DNA from: Neoconidiobolus thromboides FSU 785
Lineage: Eukaryota > Entomophthoromycota > Entomophthoromycetes > Entomophthorales > Neoconidiobolaceae
Length of the DNA: 64,000 nucleotides
Direction of reading: 5' to 3'
Assembly (NCBI GenBank): GCA_025603075.1
Contig: MU626349.1
Span: forward strand, 18,984-82,983
Shown here: piece by piece, positions 12,801-23,435 of the stretch
Layout: each line of letters starts with the position of its first letter
How positions within the stretch are numbered: the stretch's first letter is position 1
Notes under the pieces: generated by a model
The model's input: the letters and a program-made list of their open reading frames with translations, nothing else
Databases searched by the model: none
What the model was told of the DNA's origin: nothing
Translations under genes and position numbers: made by a program

Positions 12801-13460
12801 TGTAATTAAGTTCCCATACAACCAATTACCAGAAACTCTTAAAGGGGGCTGGGCTCATATATTAAATGGTGTTTCATCAAATTTCAAAGGACTTCCAGAT
12901 GCTGAAAAGAGTAAATTTTACTTCTTGTTTTTAATCGTTCATTTTTTATCTTATTTTAGGACGCCAAGAAGCTCTCAATGAAATTAGCAATAACTACGAT
13001 AACACTGACCCAGATAATATAAGTGCTACAGCAGATGGTGGAACTGTAGAAGAAGGTAATTTTAATTGACTTTATTTTAATTATTATTCATTTTTTGTTA
13101 GATGATGACGATAATGATTCGGATGATTTGAGCATTGAAGATAGAAACCATATTCAGCAAATGATTGACGAAGCACAAGGGGAAGATAATGAAGATGGGG
13201 AAACCGACGATTCAGATGATGACTCATATATGTATGAAGATATCATAGATGCAGAACCATCTAAATCACCAATTGAAGAGTTAGATGCTTATATTTATTT
13301 CCAGGATTCATTAAATGAAGTGGAAGCTAGAGATCCATCCGCCTTCCAAGCATTAATTTCAGGGGTTGACCCAGAATCTAAGTTAATCTTAGACGACGTT
13401 ATAATTAAAGCTAGAGAAAGGCGTAATGTTGTTGCTGAAGAAGTAGCCGCACCACAATAG
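9881..13460 (+). CDS. IPO7: Importin-7/8 (Nmd5/Sxm1-type karyopherin beta)
   Basis: Ten exons encode 1043 residues, close to the 1038 of human importin-7: 9881-9964, 10016-10097, 10151-10298, 10348-10506, 10555-10714, 10764-10948, 11002-12711, 12762-12910, 12960-13055 and 13102-13460. The N-terminus is the Ran-binding importin-beta domain, with DPNIRKEGEQTLKS and SASVYIKNRIKKAW, the latter matching the family's YLKN motif. HEAT repeats fill the middle. A strongly acidic loop (DDDDNDSDDLS and following) comes near the C-terminus, as in importin-7/8. Members import ribosomal proteins, histones and some transcription factors. The first six exons are small, while exon 7 holds more than half of the protein. 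Confidence 0.92.
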
Positions 13461-14015
13461 ATAAATAATTTGATTTACATTTTTACTAAAAGATATATGT
13501 TAATAAAATTTATATTGCTGGATTTATAATCCATGAAAAACAGTTATTTTATATTTTTTGAATATATCGTACGAAATATTCGGAAAAAAAAATTCAATTT
13601 CAGAAAGGTGCTCACTTAATATACGATCATTTATAGAAGAGCTAATAATAATTTAAAAGTACACATGGTTTGATTTTGTATGAACAAGTCTAAAAGCCTG
13701 GTTTGACTTTATGAATAAATTTTATATGACTTCGGTTTAGAACTATAGCTTTTCAATAACAGATTTAGGGAAATAGTGCTATATTTAATGATTTGCATTT
13801 TAAAACGAACCTATTTATTTGTATCTACTTGTTTTTATACATCAAATGTCTTATCATTTTTTATTATCTAGATGTTTCATTAATGCATACAAAAAGAATA
13901 TTAAAAATTAAGATTATTTAAATACAAAGCCAACCAATCGGTGTGAGTATAATGGTATTCACACATTAGAGGGACACAAATATTAAATAAAACGCTTACA
14001 ATCATAAAATATACA
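13461..14015. other. Intergenic, importin 3' flank
   Basis: AT-rich DNA after the importin stop codon, running up to the inverted MITE pair. I see nothing coding. Confidence 0.5.
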
Positions 14016-14119
14016 TATGAGGATGTTTTTTTGGCTTCATTATTTTTTCCATTTTTTAAGCATTATTTGAGTAGAAAAATTGTGAGTAAAATTCTTAAAT
14101 ACAAAAATACATCCCCATA
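14016..14119 (+). mobile_element. MITE copy 2, left arm of an inverted pair
   Basis: Consensus-like copy starting TATGAGGATG and ending CATCCCCATA. Its interior is almost identical to copy 3, which lies 32 bases away in opposite orientation, so the two form a long hairpin. Confidence 0.8.
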
Positions 14120-14151
14120 CGTTTTTAAATATTTGCTATCATACATTAAGG

Positions 14152-14256
14152 TATGGGGGTGTATTTTTGTATTTAAGAATTTTACTCACAATTTTTCTAC
14201 TCAAATAATGCTTAAAAAATGGAAAAAATAATGAAGCCAAAAAAAACATCCCCGTA
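14152..14256 (-). mobile_element. MITE copy 3, right arm of an inverted pair
   Basis: Reverse-oriented copy, TATGGGGGTG to CATCCCCGTA. The core from the GGCTTCATTA block to the ACAAAAATAC block matches copy 2 base for base as far as I can read, which suggests recent duplication or nested insertion. Confidence 0.8.
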
Positions 14257-15079
14257 TAATGTTTTAAATAAAGGTTTGTTTCCTGTTAGATGCTGTAGTT
14301 TTTTATATACTGGATTATTTAGCAAAATCATAAAAGCTTTAATTAAAACTCTACATTTAACTAATGTTATTAATTTAAAAATTCCCTGCATCTTATAGTC
14401 TTTTATCGATATGCTTTATTTTATCTGATGCTTCTAACTACTATTTCTTAAAAGACGCCACCTTAGGGATGCATTTTTGGTAAAAGCTATATGTTAAACT
14501 TAAGAGTTTTGATATCATATAATATAAAAGATAAGGTTACTTTTATTACATCTTGTTAATAAGTTAAGGTAGATATTGGTTAGTAGCCTACATATATATA
14601 ATAAGGAGTATTGGATACTAAATTCAATTTTATTTAAAAGTGAATAGAAGTGATAAATCGACTAACAATAAAATTTTGCAAAATGTTAGTGACTAGAATA
14701 TAAGTACAAGTTTGTTTATATTCAACCGCTCATTCTTTTAATCAAAACAAATACAGTCTAATTCAATGATACGTTTATAAAATGGTGAAAACTGTCACTC
14801 ATTATGCTTACAATTGTATCTCATTATATTATATTCTTTTTACTATAAATACCAAGTTATTTTAATTTAATTACCACGAAAGTTTATTTTAACATCTACA
14901 TAAAGTCAGAATCGTGCTTAATATAGTTAAATTTATACTTTTTGAAATTTATTTTTGATTTTAAAAAATAATTTTAATCTATCTACTTTATCCTTTCCAA
15001 TAATAAAATAAGAGAAGCAAGTTTAACTTAAAGGCTCAATTCTTTAGGCAAATATACAATAAAAATACTTGAAATATTT
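14257..15079. other. Intergenic, MITE pair to RPB10
   Basis: About 0.8 kb of AT-rich DNA downstream of RPB10 (minus strand). I see no gene or repeat. Confidence 0.5.
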
Positions 15080-15437
15080 TTAGTGCTGGTTTTTATGCTG
15101 TTTAACTAAATTGTTTTTATATTGTTGATCGAACTCATTTGCTATAAAATATGGTAAACATATAAACAAAAAAATAATGAATAATAGCTTACGATTGTAT
15201 AAAAGTAATTTTTCAATCAAGTCAACATGGGTCAAAATCATTCTTCTACAGCAATAGCGAGTTAAACCACAATCATCCAAGGCTTCTCTAGTAATAGAAA
15301 TTTCAGTATAATTTTTAATGAAAAATTGTATTTGATTACTTTTTGCTGAGTCCATCATTGGCCATCCTTGATTTGTAATGTTCCCATACATTTCCGACTA
15401 CTTTACCACATGAAAAACATCTTACTGGTACAATCAT
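15080..15437 (-). CDS. RPB10: RNA polymerases I, II and III subunit Rpb10 (RPABC5)
   Basis: Three small exons (15340-15437, 15193-15287, 15080-15141) give 84 residues. The start [16 protein letters not shown] is the Rpb10 signature with the first two zinc cysteines, and [19 protein letters not shown] supplies the CC pair and the closing helix. Both are nearly invariant in eukaryotes and archaea. Rpb10 is a shared structural subunit in the Rpb3/Rpb11/Rpb12 subassembly. The family is usually about 65-70 residues. Here the last exon adds a polar tail after L-L-L-Y-N-P. The gene is easily missed because no exon is longer than 100 bases. It diverges from lipoyl synthase. Confidence 0.95.
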
Positions 15438-15877
15438 TTTAATTCAACAAGCTTAGTTTATAGAATCCCAAAAATTCAAACTTATTTTTGGTGGGATTTA
15501 TTTTGACCAATCATAAAGACTGTTTTTATAGGATATAAAAGCTAACTCAAATCAAAAATTTATAACCTAACAATCAAATAAGCCCATAAAAAAAATGATC
15601 ATAAAACTACACATTGATATTTTTTCAAATTGTTACTGAAACCCTTGGTTGAGTTATGTATATCCAAAATATAAACAAGTAATATTTTGAATTATTTTAT
15701 ATTTTTGACTTAACTTACCTCAATCTAAGATTAATCTAAAAATTTACTTATTGTGACAACAAATCAGCGATCGATAGCAAATTTAAAAATTATGTAGTTC
15801 AAAAATGGAAAAAAAGTTTTACGAAATTTTCGAAAGCTAAAATTCAAAATCATTTTTTATTACTATAATTTTTAAAA
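15438..15877. promoter_or_regulatory. Shared divergent promoter region, RPB10/lipoyl synthase
   Basis: A 440-base AT-rich spacer separates two start codons pointing away from each other, so it must contain both promoters. A GACCAATCA sequence near 15504 is a possible CCAAT box; no other element is convincing. Confidence 0.4.
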
Positions 15878-17445
15878 ATGAAAGGAACAATAACACAAAC
15901 AATGATATTTGCGAAACATATTTCCAAGGTAAGCAATGTTTTCTTTAATTTAATGCCAATAATAATCAATTAGTTTCAAAAAACTCCTCTACGTACTTTG
16001 GCCAACATATCCAATATCAAACTAGAACCAACCAAGAACAAACAAAAGAAAGATATCGATTTTTCGAAAAAATTAAAAGAAGGACCAAGTTTTGCTGATT
16101 TCGTTAGTACCAAAGAAAAACCTTTGACACCAGAAGAAGCTTTGGAGCTCAAAGAGCCAGTTAATCCTACCAAAGCACAAAGCACAAAAGGGAAATCAAA
16201 ACAGTAAGGCATAATATTGATAATAAGTAACAGATATTAAATTTAATAGTGTACGTTTACCACAATGGCTTAAAACGGATATACCAATGGGAAAAAATTT
16301 TACTAAGATAAAGGAAAACTTAAGAGAATTAAAGCTACATACAGTAATAAATTAATTCAAATTAGAGAATAGAGTTAAACTAGAATTTTAGGTCTGTGAA
16401 GAGGCTAAATGTCCAAACATCTCAGACTGTTGGGGCGGTGGCGAGCATCAAACAGCCACAGCTACTATCATGGTAATTTTTATTTATTTATATTAAAATT
16501 TGGTCTTATTTTATAAGTTAATGGGAGATGAATGTACTAGAGGCTGCAGATTTTGTTCAGTTAAAACAAACCGAAACCCAAAACCTTTAGACCCCCATGA
16601 ACCTGAACATACTGCTGAAGCCATTTCAAGATGGGGTCTCGATTATGTTGTTTTAACTTCTGTTGATCGTGATGGTAATTATAAAATTTAGCATCATATA
16701 TATAACAATTTATTAACTTTATTCATAGATTTAAGCGATGGTGGGTCAAACCATTTTGCTTCAACTATCATGAAAATCAAACAAAAGTAAGCAGTCTATT
16801 AGTTTTTTGAGTTATATTTTAACATAGATATCAAGAGCACCACAGATCTTAGTTGAATGCTTAACAGGAGATTTCCAAGGGAATTTAGATGATGTGGCAC
16901 GAGTCGCACGCTCTGGACTTGATGTATATGCTCATAATTTAGAGACAGTAGAGGACCTTACACCCTATGTTCGTGACCGTCGTGCTAAATACCGTCAATC
17001 TTTAGCTGTTTTAGAGCATGCTAAAAAAACAGTTCCAAGTTTGATAACAAAGACCTCTATCATGCTAGGTTGTGGTGAGCGTGATGAAGAGGTCTTGCAA
17101 ACTATGAAGGGTATGTTAAAATTTACGAGACTACTTAAATAGAGGACTAATTAATATATTTTAGATTTACGTGCAGCCGATGTAGATTGCTTAACTTTAG
17201 GGCAGTATATGCGCCCAACTAAGAAACATATGAAGGTTAGTGAGTATGTGACACCAGAAAAATTTGCACATTGGCAAAAGATGGGAGATTCTTTAGGGTT
17301 TAAATATGTTGCTAGTGGACCACTAGTAAGATCTTCCTATAAAGCAGGAGAGTTCTATATTTCTAATATATTGAAACAACGTAAGAAGGATAATGTGGTT
17401 GAAGTTCAAACTAAATCAAAGGAGGAAGATGCAAGACTTTCGTAA
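15878..17445 (+). CDS. LIAS: Lipoyl synthase, mitochondrial
   Basis: Eight exons (15878-15928, 15974-16203, 16250-16343, 16392-16472, 16518-16674, 16729-16786, 16836-17110, 17165-17445) encode 408 residues. The enzyme is a radical-SAM protein that inserts two sulfurs into octanoyl groups on mitochondrial dehydrogenase subunits and glycine-cleavage H protein. Both cluster motifs are present: the auxiliary [12 protein letters not shown] and the SAM-binding [33 protein letters not shown] and [13 protein letters not shown] are family blocks. The first 35 or so residues are basic and hydroxylated, fitting a mitochondrial presequence. Splicing into exon 7 uses a second AG (after TATCAAG), the only choice that restores [13 protein letters not shown]. 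Confidence 0.97.
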
Positions 17446-17875
17446 AAATTATTTTAAATATTTGTAGTATTGTATAAATAGTTTGTTATAACTGTTGATT
17501 CATTATTATTGTTTCTCAAGTGGGAACTGTCCTATTTTATCTAATGATTAAAATTATACCTATTTTTTAATGATTGATCTTTTTGTTTAACTGTATTATA
17601 GCATTTAATATGTGAGTTTTAAATATATATTCCTTTTTAACATAAGAAAAATAAGTGCATATAGATAAATTAACACACATAACTTAAAGCTTACCAGTTG
17701 TAGCTTAGTATCTAAGTACATTTAATTTTATCCATAAATTTCAAAATATTTTGCAATTTGTTCTGATCCCCAAAATCAGGCAGGGTTCTAATTGGCTAAT
17801 AAAACTCTTCAATTTTATTTCGAGATTAAAAACTAATCTACTTGACTTAAACTCTTTTGCTAATAAACTAAAAAA
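17446..17875. other. Intergenic, lipoyl synthase to PNO1
   Basis: A 430-base AT-rich spacer between two plus-strand genes, holding the LIAS 3' end and PNO1 promoter. Nothing else is seen. Confidence 0.5.
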
Positions 17876-18835
17876 ATGGATGAACAAGATATTATGATCG
17901 ATGGCAGTTTCACTGGAAATTCTGGTGCCCATCAAGCACAAACTACAGAATATGACATGGAAGATAACTCAGTTGCTCCCAAGCCCCAATTTAAACCTTT
18001 TGAAGAGAAAAAAACGGTAAGTGAAAATCAGTTATCTAGCTCTAAATGTTAGTCCAGAGTAGAAAATAACTTATTTTTCAGATCAACAGAAATGAACGCC
18101 GTAAAGTGCCTATTCCACAACATCGTATGGCCCCTTTAAGAAAGGAATGGATGAAGCTTTATACCCCCGTTGTTGAACATTTAAAGCTAAATATTAGAAT
18201 GAATGTTAAAAGTAAAACTGTGGAGCTTGCTGTAAAATTTTTATTAATGTTTTTTTTAACGTTATTAAATTTGCTTTTATAGACTTCAGAACTTACTGAA
18301 GAACAAAGTGCTTTACAAAAAGGCGCTGACTTTGTGAAGGCTTTTGCTTTAGGGTTTAATTTAGATGTATGACTTGTATAATATTTATCAAAAGTGGTTT
18401 TAATTATTCTTTAGGATTCAATTGCTTTACTTCGATTAGATGAATTATATATTGACAGTTTTGAAATTAAAGATGGTAATAGATTTTAAAAATAGCGAAA
18501 AAGCATTGACTAACTAAAAATCTAGTTAAAACGCTTCAAGGAGACCATCTTTCAAGAGCTATTGGTCGTATTGCAGGGAAGGATGGAAAAACCAAGTTCA
18601 CCATTGAAAATACTACCAAAACGCGTATTGTGTTGGCAGATACGTAATGATAATTAATACTTCATTGGTTTAAAATTTATTAATTTAATTTAATAGTAAA
18701 ATTCACATTCTTGGCTCATTCCAAAACATTAGAATTGCCAAAGATGCTGTCTGTTCCCTAATCTTAGGTTCTCCACCAGGCAAAGTATATTCAACGTTAA
18801 GAACTATTTCTTCCCGTCTTAAGGAAAGGTTTTAA
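17876..18835 (+). CDS. PNO1: PNO1/Dim2 pre-rRNA processing KH protein
   Basis: Six exons (17876-18016, 18082-18231, 18283-18366, 18415-18475, 18526-18643, 18697-18835) encode 230 residues. PNO1 binds the 3' end of 18S rRNA in pre-40S particles and masks the site cut by Nob1. The KH-like C-terminal half is unmistakable: [62 protein letters not shown] text and [11 protein letters not shown] at the end. The N-terminus is variable and acidic, as usual. With RRP12 at the window start this is the second pre-40S factor here, but the two are 17 kb apart and not linked functionally by position. Confidence 0.95.
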
Positions 18836-19727
18836 TTTAAAGCGCCCTTTTTATTGTACCTTTTATGTTTTAGTATATTCTTCGTACACCAAAATGTTCT
18901 TCTAACATATATAATTATAAATATAGATTATAAACTTAATAGTACTAAATTTAACTTTTTATTTTTATACTTTCAATTACAAAGGATAAATTATGTTGAG
19001 GCAAACCAATATTCAGTCTTATGTTTTATACCCTTAGTGAATAATTGCTTTTATTATACTAAAATTATTTTGAGCGTTTTCAAAAAATAAAATTTAATTA
19101 TCCACCTACATGGTCGATAAAACAGTCTATTTTATTTAAGCGTTGTTTTTCAAGGTTGATAAATTATTTAGATGAAATATTACTTTATAAAAATATTTTT
19201 AATATAATACACCACAGTTAAAAACACTACTCTTTATTATCTCTATTTTATAATACTTTAATTGATCACTTTTTGAACTCAGTTTAAAAAACCACTTATT
19301 ATAAAAATGTGGAGGAGCCTCTTTTTTTCAGGATTTTGTCCATTTTTATGCAACTTAAAATCCAAAATTTTTTTCTAAGTAAATTTTGAAAAAAGTTCGT
19401 TTATACATTTTTATATAAATAAATGAATTATTTGGATGAAAACATTCAGACGTGTCTAAAACTTAGTAATAGCCTTAAACTATTAAAATTTCTACTAATA
19501 TTTTTATAAAAGTTTTTTATTAAAACAGATTCTGCTAAGAATTAGCTTAAGAATATTCAAACTGATCCACGAATTTGATGGGAGCAAAAAAGTTAGAAAC
19601 TATTATCCATCATTTAATTGGATAAACCAGATCTGACCACTTAAGCCCAATACACTAAAATTTACGTCATATAAAATGACCTCAAAGTCAGAATTTCCCC
19701 AAAACTTTTAACCTAGTAATATTAACA
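18836..19727. other. Intergenic, PNO1 to IF1
   Basis: About 0.9 kb of AT-rich DNA. Short frames occur but none has coding character. The IF1 promoter must be at the right end. Confidence 0.5.
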
Positions 19728-19961
19728 ATGTTTAAATCATCAATCCGTCGTATTGTACAAGTCCCAATGGTCAGTGGTAGACGTCTTTATAGCGAAGCCC
19801 GTGCCGGAAGTGACTCTTTTGGTAAAAGAGAAAAGGCTGCTGAAGACCAATATGTTCGTAAACACGAGCAAGAGCAGCTTAAAAAGTTGAGAGAGCAACT
19901 TGAAAAGACCCAAAAGGAAGTTGAAGACCTCGAAAAGAAAATTAATCAAAAAGGAAACTAA
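19728..19961 (+). CDS. INH1: Mitochondrial ATP synthase inhibitor IF1
   Basis: A single exon of 77 residues. The first 22 or so residues ([19 protein letters not shown]) look like a mitochondrial targeting sequence. The minimal inhibitory region follows, [18 protein letters not shown], where the GS-(D/G)-FGKREKA.E motif is the IF1 signature, and then a long coiled coil rich in Lys, Glu and Gln that would dimerise the protein. IF1 blocks ATP hydrolysis by F1 when the membrane potential collapses. Its length is typical of fungal inhibitors. Confidence 0.93.
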   Translation: MFKSSIRRIVQVPMVSGRRLYSEARAGSDSFGKREKAAEDQYVRKHEQEQLKKLREQLEKTQKEVEDLEKKINQKGN

Positions 19962-20052
19962 ACGCTTTTTGTATTAACCACAAGCTTTTTTAATAAAAAA
20001 TCGTTGTATTTGATTGTATTCTTTTTTTACTTTTTTACTTTTTTTTGTTTTT

Positions 20053-20975
20053 ATGGATTTAAATAATATTGAAAGCTTGGCTGAAGAGATTTTAAAACGT
20101 TATGATAAGTAATTTTGGCAGCTTCATTTTAAGTTTACTTTAATATTCATCTAGCTCTAATGACGATGATAGATATATAATTTTAGTTGCTGGTAAATTT
20201 TTTATAAACATTTAACATTTATTTTATAATAAAGGAATTCCCGGTTCTGGTAAAACGACTTTAGCCAACGATTTAGTCAGTCGAATCAATCAACTTCTTC
20301 AAGAAGAAGTCAGTATAGCCTTACCTATGGACGGTTTTCATTTAACTAAAGAACAATTGTCTCATTTTGAAGTAATGTTTATAAATTTTCATTGAATAAA
20401 ATTAATTCAGATTAAGGATCCTGAAGAAGCATTTAAAAGAAGAGGAGCTCCTTGGACTTTTGATGCTAAAAGTAGTTTACTATACTTAATTTTACTTATT
20501 TTACTAATATATAGGTTTTCACATGTGCTTACAAGAATTAAAGCAGTCTAAAGATACTTTTTATTTTCCTTCCTTTGACCACTCCGTTGGTGATCCTGTA
20601 GATAAGGGTATAAAAATATTATCAAGGTAATATCCTTCTTACTTTCGATCAATTTTTAACTATTTTCAAAGTCATAGGCTTATAATTGTTGAAGGAAACT
20701 ATTTACTTTATGATGGTCCCATATGGAAAGACTTAAATTTATTAGCCAAATTCACCTTATTTTTAAACTGTCCACTTGGGTTAGCAAAAGAACGTTTGAT
20801 TAAAAGACATATGGAAGCTGGCATAGGTAATTTACTTATTGATTGTAGATATAATTAACAATGCAAACTAGAAAATACCTACGAAAACGCTTTGAATAGA
20901 GCAACGAATAATGATCTAAAGAATGCAGAGTTAATCTTGAATAATATTGTTAAGCCTGATAAATTTTTACTTTAA
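20053..20975 (+). CDS. YFH7: Yfh7-like P-loop kinase (PRK/uridine kinase family)
   Basis: Seven exons (20053-20108, 20155-20192, 20235-20371, 20411-20471, 20515-20626, 20672-20826, 20872-20975) encode 220 residues. The Walker A motif is GIPGSGKTT. It is followed by LPMDGFHLTKEQL, DPEEAFKRRGAPWTFDA, PSFDHSVGDPV and HRLIIVEGNYLL, then RHMEAGI. This is the standard block order of the Yfh7/YggC branch of the phosphoribulokinase-uridine kinase family. The substrate of this branch is not firmly known; sugars or nucleoside-like compounds are suggested by relatives. No motif is lost. It lies 91 bases after IF1 on the same strand, with its own likely promoter. Confidence 0.88.
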
Positions 20976-21157
20976 CTATTAATGTTGAAATAAAATTTAA
21001 AAAAATTATTGTACATTCTAAGCTAATAAATTATTTTAATCTAAATAGGAATACACTTCATGATATTGCTATTAAAGGCTGTGATTGTGATTCAAATTTA
21101 TTTATAATTACCAATCAATAATAATAATAACTACTTTAATCTATAAAAATAAGTGCT

Positions 21158-21944
21158 CTATGAAGAATTATTAAATCTCTGAAAAAATTCAGTAAAAGCT
21201 ACAGCCAATCTAGATTTAATGGCACCAAGGGAGTCAATAGCTGGGCGAACATCTAAAACAAACTCTGGGGCATCTTCATGTGGGTTTTCATCTCCTGCAT
21301 AATAATCGATTACATATCTAACTTCTTTACCACATCTATCTACAATCCAATCATGTCTATCAAATGGTTTTGGAGCACTAAAAAAATTAGCTACTATATT
21401 TTATAAGTAAGCATAGTAAGTACCCAAAGAAAGTGGTATAAAACCAAGCTTTTGGTGACATTTCTTTCGGTCTACCACTAAACCTTAATAGCTTAGGATC
21501 TGAACAGTCACTAAAAAATGCCACATAAAAATATTATAATCAATAAGTAAATTAGTGTTACCAGTTACTTAGTTTCTCCCATTTCAACACTTCATTCCAA
21601 GCCCCTTCGTTTAAAAAGTTATGTATATCAACCATAGTATCAATATGTTCAACTGGAGTTTCCATACCCTTTCTTAATAAAGCGTTATAAAATTGTTGTG
21701 GTGAAGGGTATTCCCAACGATTGATGTTTCCATTATTTCCTTCTACACTCATTGGGATACTTGATATTTCTCTCTCTGTTGATAATTTTTCTTCATTTTC
21801 ATTGAGTCTTCTATTAGGTAAATAAGGCATATTATTAGCAGGGTTCATTCCTAATTCGGCTTTTGACATGGGGCATTTTGATGCATCTACATTTTTAGTT
21901 TCTTCCTTTTTATGCATTGGACAGGCTGGTGGTGGTGTACTCAT
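21158..21944 (-). CDS. HCCS: Cytochrome c heme lyase (holocytochrome c synthase)
   Basis: Three exons (21562-21944, 21424-21510, 21158-21377) encode 229 residues. The enzyme attaches heme to the CxxCH of cytochrome c in the mitochondrial intermembrane space. Two CPM heme-binding motifs lie in the N-terminal 35 residues. The conserved core contains [18 protein letters not shown], the [19 protein letters not shown] block with the heme-liganding histidine, [15 protein letters not shown] and [22 protein letters not shown]. The frame is open for 38 codons further upstream, but I start at the Met of [10 protein letters not shown] because relatives begin just before the first CP motif. Confidence 0.95.
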
Positions 21945-22240
21945 CTTTATTCTTTTATATCTAAATTTTTTGATTTCTTGATCAAAGATAAGATCAAACT
22001 CAAATTTATTTTCACTATTTAAACCAACCATTTTAATGCTCAGCTGTGATGCATCCAATTATCTACTGCCGTTTTGATATTAATTCTTAAGTCATAAATT
22101 TAGAAAACAAGAGTTCCCTATTTTTCGAAGCATATTCAAGTATCCAATGAAATCGATTGTAATTTGTCCACCTATTTTTTCCCCAGCAATAAACTTTAGA
22201 ACTAAATTACTTGAGTTATCTTTTTAATATTTATTAAAAA
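21945..22240. promoter_or_regulatory. Shared divergent promoter region, HCCS/myosin light chain
   Basis: 296 bases separate the two divergent starts. It is AT-rich; no defined element is recognised. Confidence 0.35.
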
Positions 22241-22887
22241 ATGGTAAATTTAGTTATACATAACCTTCGATTTAAACCTAATATAAACGAATAGGCCAAT
22301 TTAAGCGAAGAACATATAGGAGGTAAATTAAAAAGAGAGGATTAAAAAGTTAAGAAGCTAATTCAATTGTAGAAATCCGCGAAGCCTTTTCATTATTTGA
22401 TAAAACAGGAAATGGGACCATTTCCACCTCTTCAGTAGGAGAACTTTTACGTGCTTTATGCCAAAATCCAACCGAATCTGAGCTTAGAGAAATTATTACT
22501 GGTTTACCAGATAACAGTGGTATGGTTGATTTTGAAACATTTTTAACTATTTTACAAAGACCTGGTGGTTTTAAACCGGCTGGTGAAGTCGAAGACTTTG
22601 TTCAAGCTTTTCAAGTGTTTGATAAAGATCGTACCGGTTTTATTTCTGTTGGTGAGCTTAGATATGGTAATAGAGTTTCTTTTTTTGGAATATTTTAGCT
22701 TATGTTTTTTAGTTCTTACTTCATTGGGTGATAAACTTACCGACGCTGAAGTTGATGAACTTCTAAAGGGCGTAGAGGTTACAAAAGAAGGTCATATTAA
22801 CTATGAAGGTAGTTTTCTCATCAATGTTTTTTATTTTTATTTTAATGCAAATTTTTAGATTTTGTTAAAATGCTTCTTAATTCTTAA
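22241..22887 (+). CDS. MLC1: Essential myosin light chain (Mlc1/Cdc4-like EF-hand protein)
   Basis: Five exons (22241-22243, 22295-22322, 22373-22666, 22713-22808, 22859-22887) encode 149 residues. The first exon is only the ATG. Four EF-hand units are visible but degenerate. The second half has the diagnostic FVQAFQVFDKDRTGFISVGEL followed by RYVLTSLGDKLTDAEVDELL, as in Cdc4 of fission yeast and Mlc1 of budding yeast, rather than calmodulin. The protein would bind the IQ motif of class II or V myosin and act in cytokinesis and transport. Most Ca-binding positions are altered, as usual for essential light chains. Confidence 0.9.
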
Positions 22888-23435
22888 ATTAATAAAACAG
22901 TATTTTTAACCTTTTGAGTATATACTAATTCTATTCGTGTATATTGACATTAATTTTTATTCAAAATCAATATGTTCCTTTTTCAAATAGTCCAAAATTA
23001 ATGGATGGTAATTATTTATCGGACTATTAATTGTTTATTTAAAAAACATTTTTGATTATATTAAATACATGAACTGTAATTCGGATTTAATTATATTGTA
23101 CATTTATTAAATAAATTTTCAAATAGTTTGTTATTCTAGTTCTAATTCTTATTTTTGATAATCATGCTGAATAATTATCTATATTTCATAATATTATATA
23201 TTAGTTCTTATTTGATTTATTGATTTCATATAATAAAGCAAATCTGTTATTTGACTCCACAATTGAACATAACCTCAACCTGATCTAATCTATAATAGTC
23301 ACAAGATTTACGTAAATACTATTGATTGGTTTATTAAACAATTAACTTAAAATAATTAACAAGATTTTAAAAATTATAAAAACAATTGATTTCAACTGTT
23401 CTGTTACTTCAAATAAAGTATTCATTTAAAAGAAA
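22888..23435. other. Intergenic, MLC to ERV46
   Basis: 548 bases of AT-rich spacer with no feature that I can support beyond an expected promoter for the next gene. Confidence 0.5.

Noticed and set aside
14031..14231. A 66-codon open frame spanning the inverted MITE pair
   Set aside because: It reads through both arms of the palindrome and has no protein-like composition; it is a by-product of the repeat.
20621..20645. A possible U12-type donor (ATATCCTT) in the Yfh7-like gene
   Set aside because: The match begins three bases inside an ordinary GTAAT donor; moving the junction to it breaks the frame, so it is a normal GT-AG intron.
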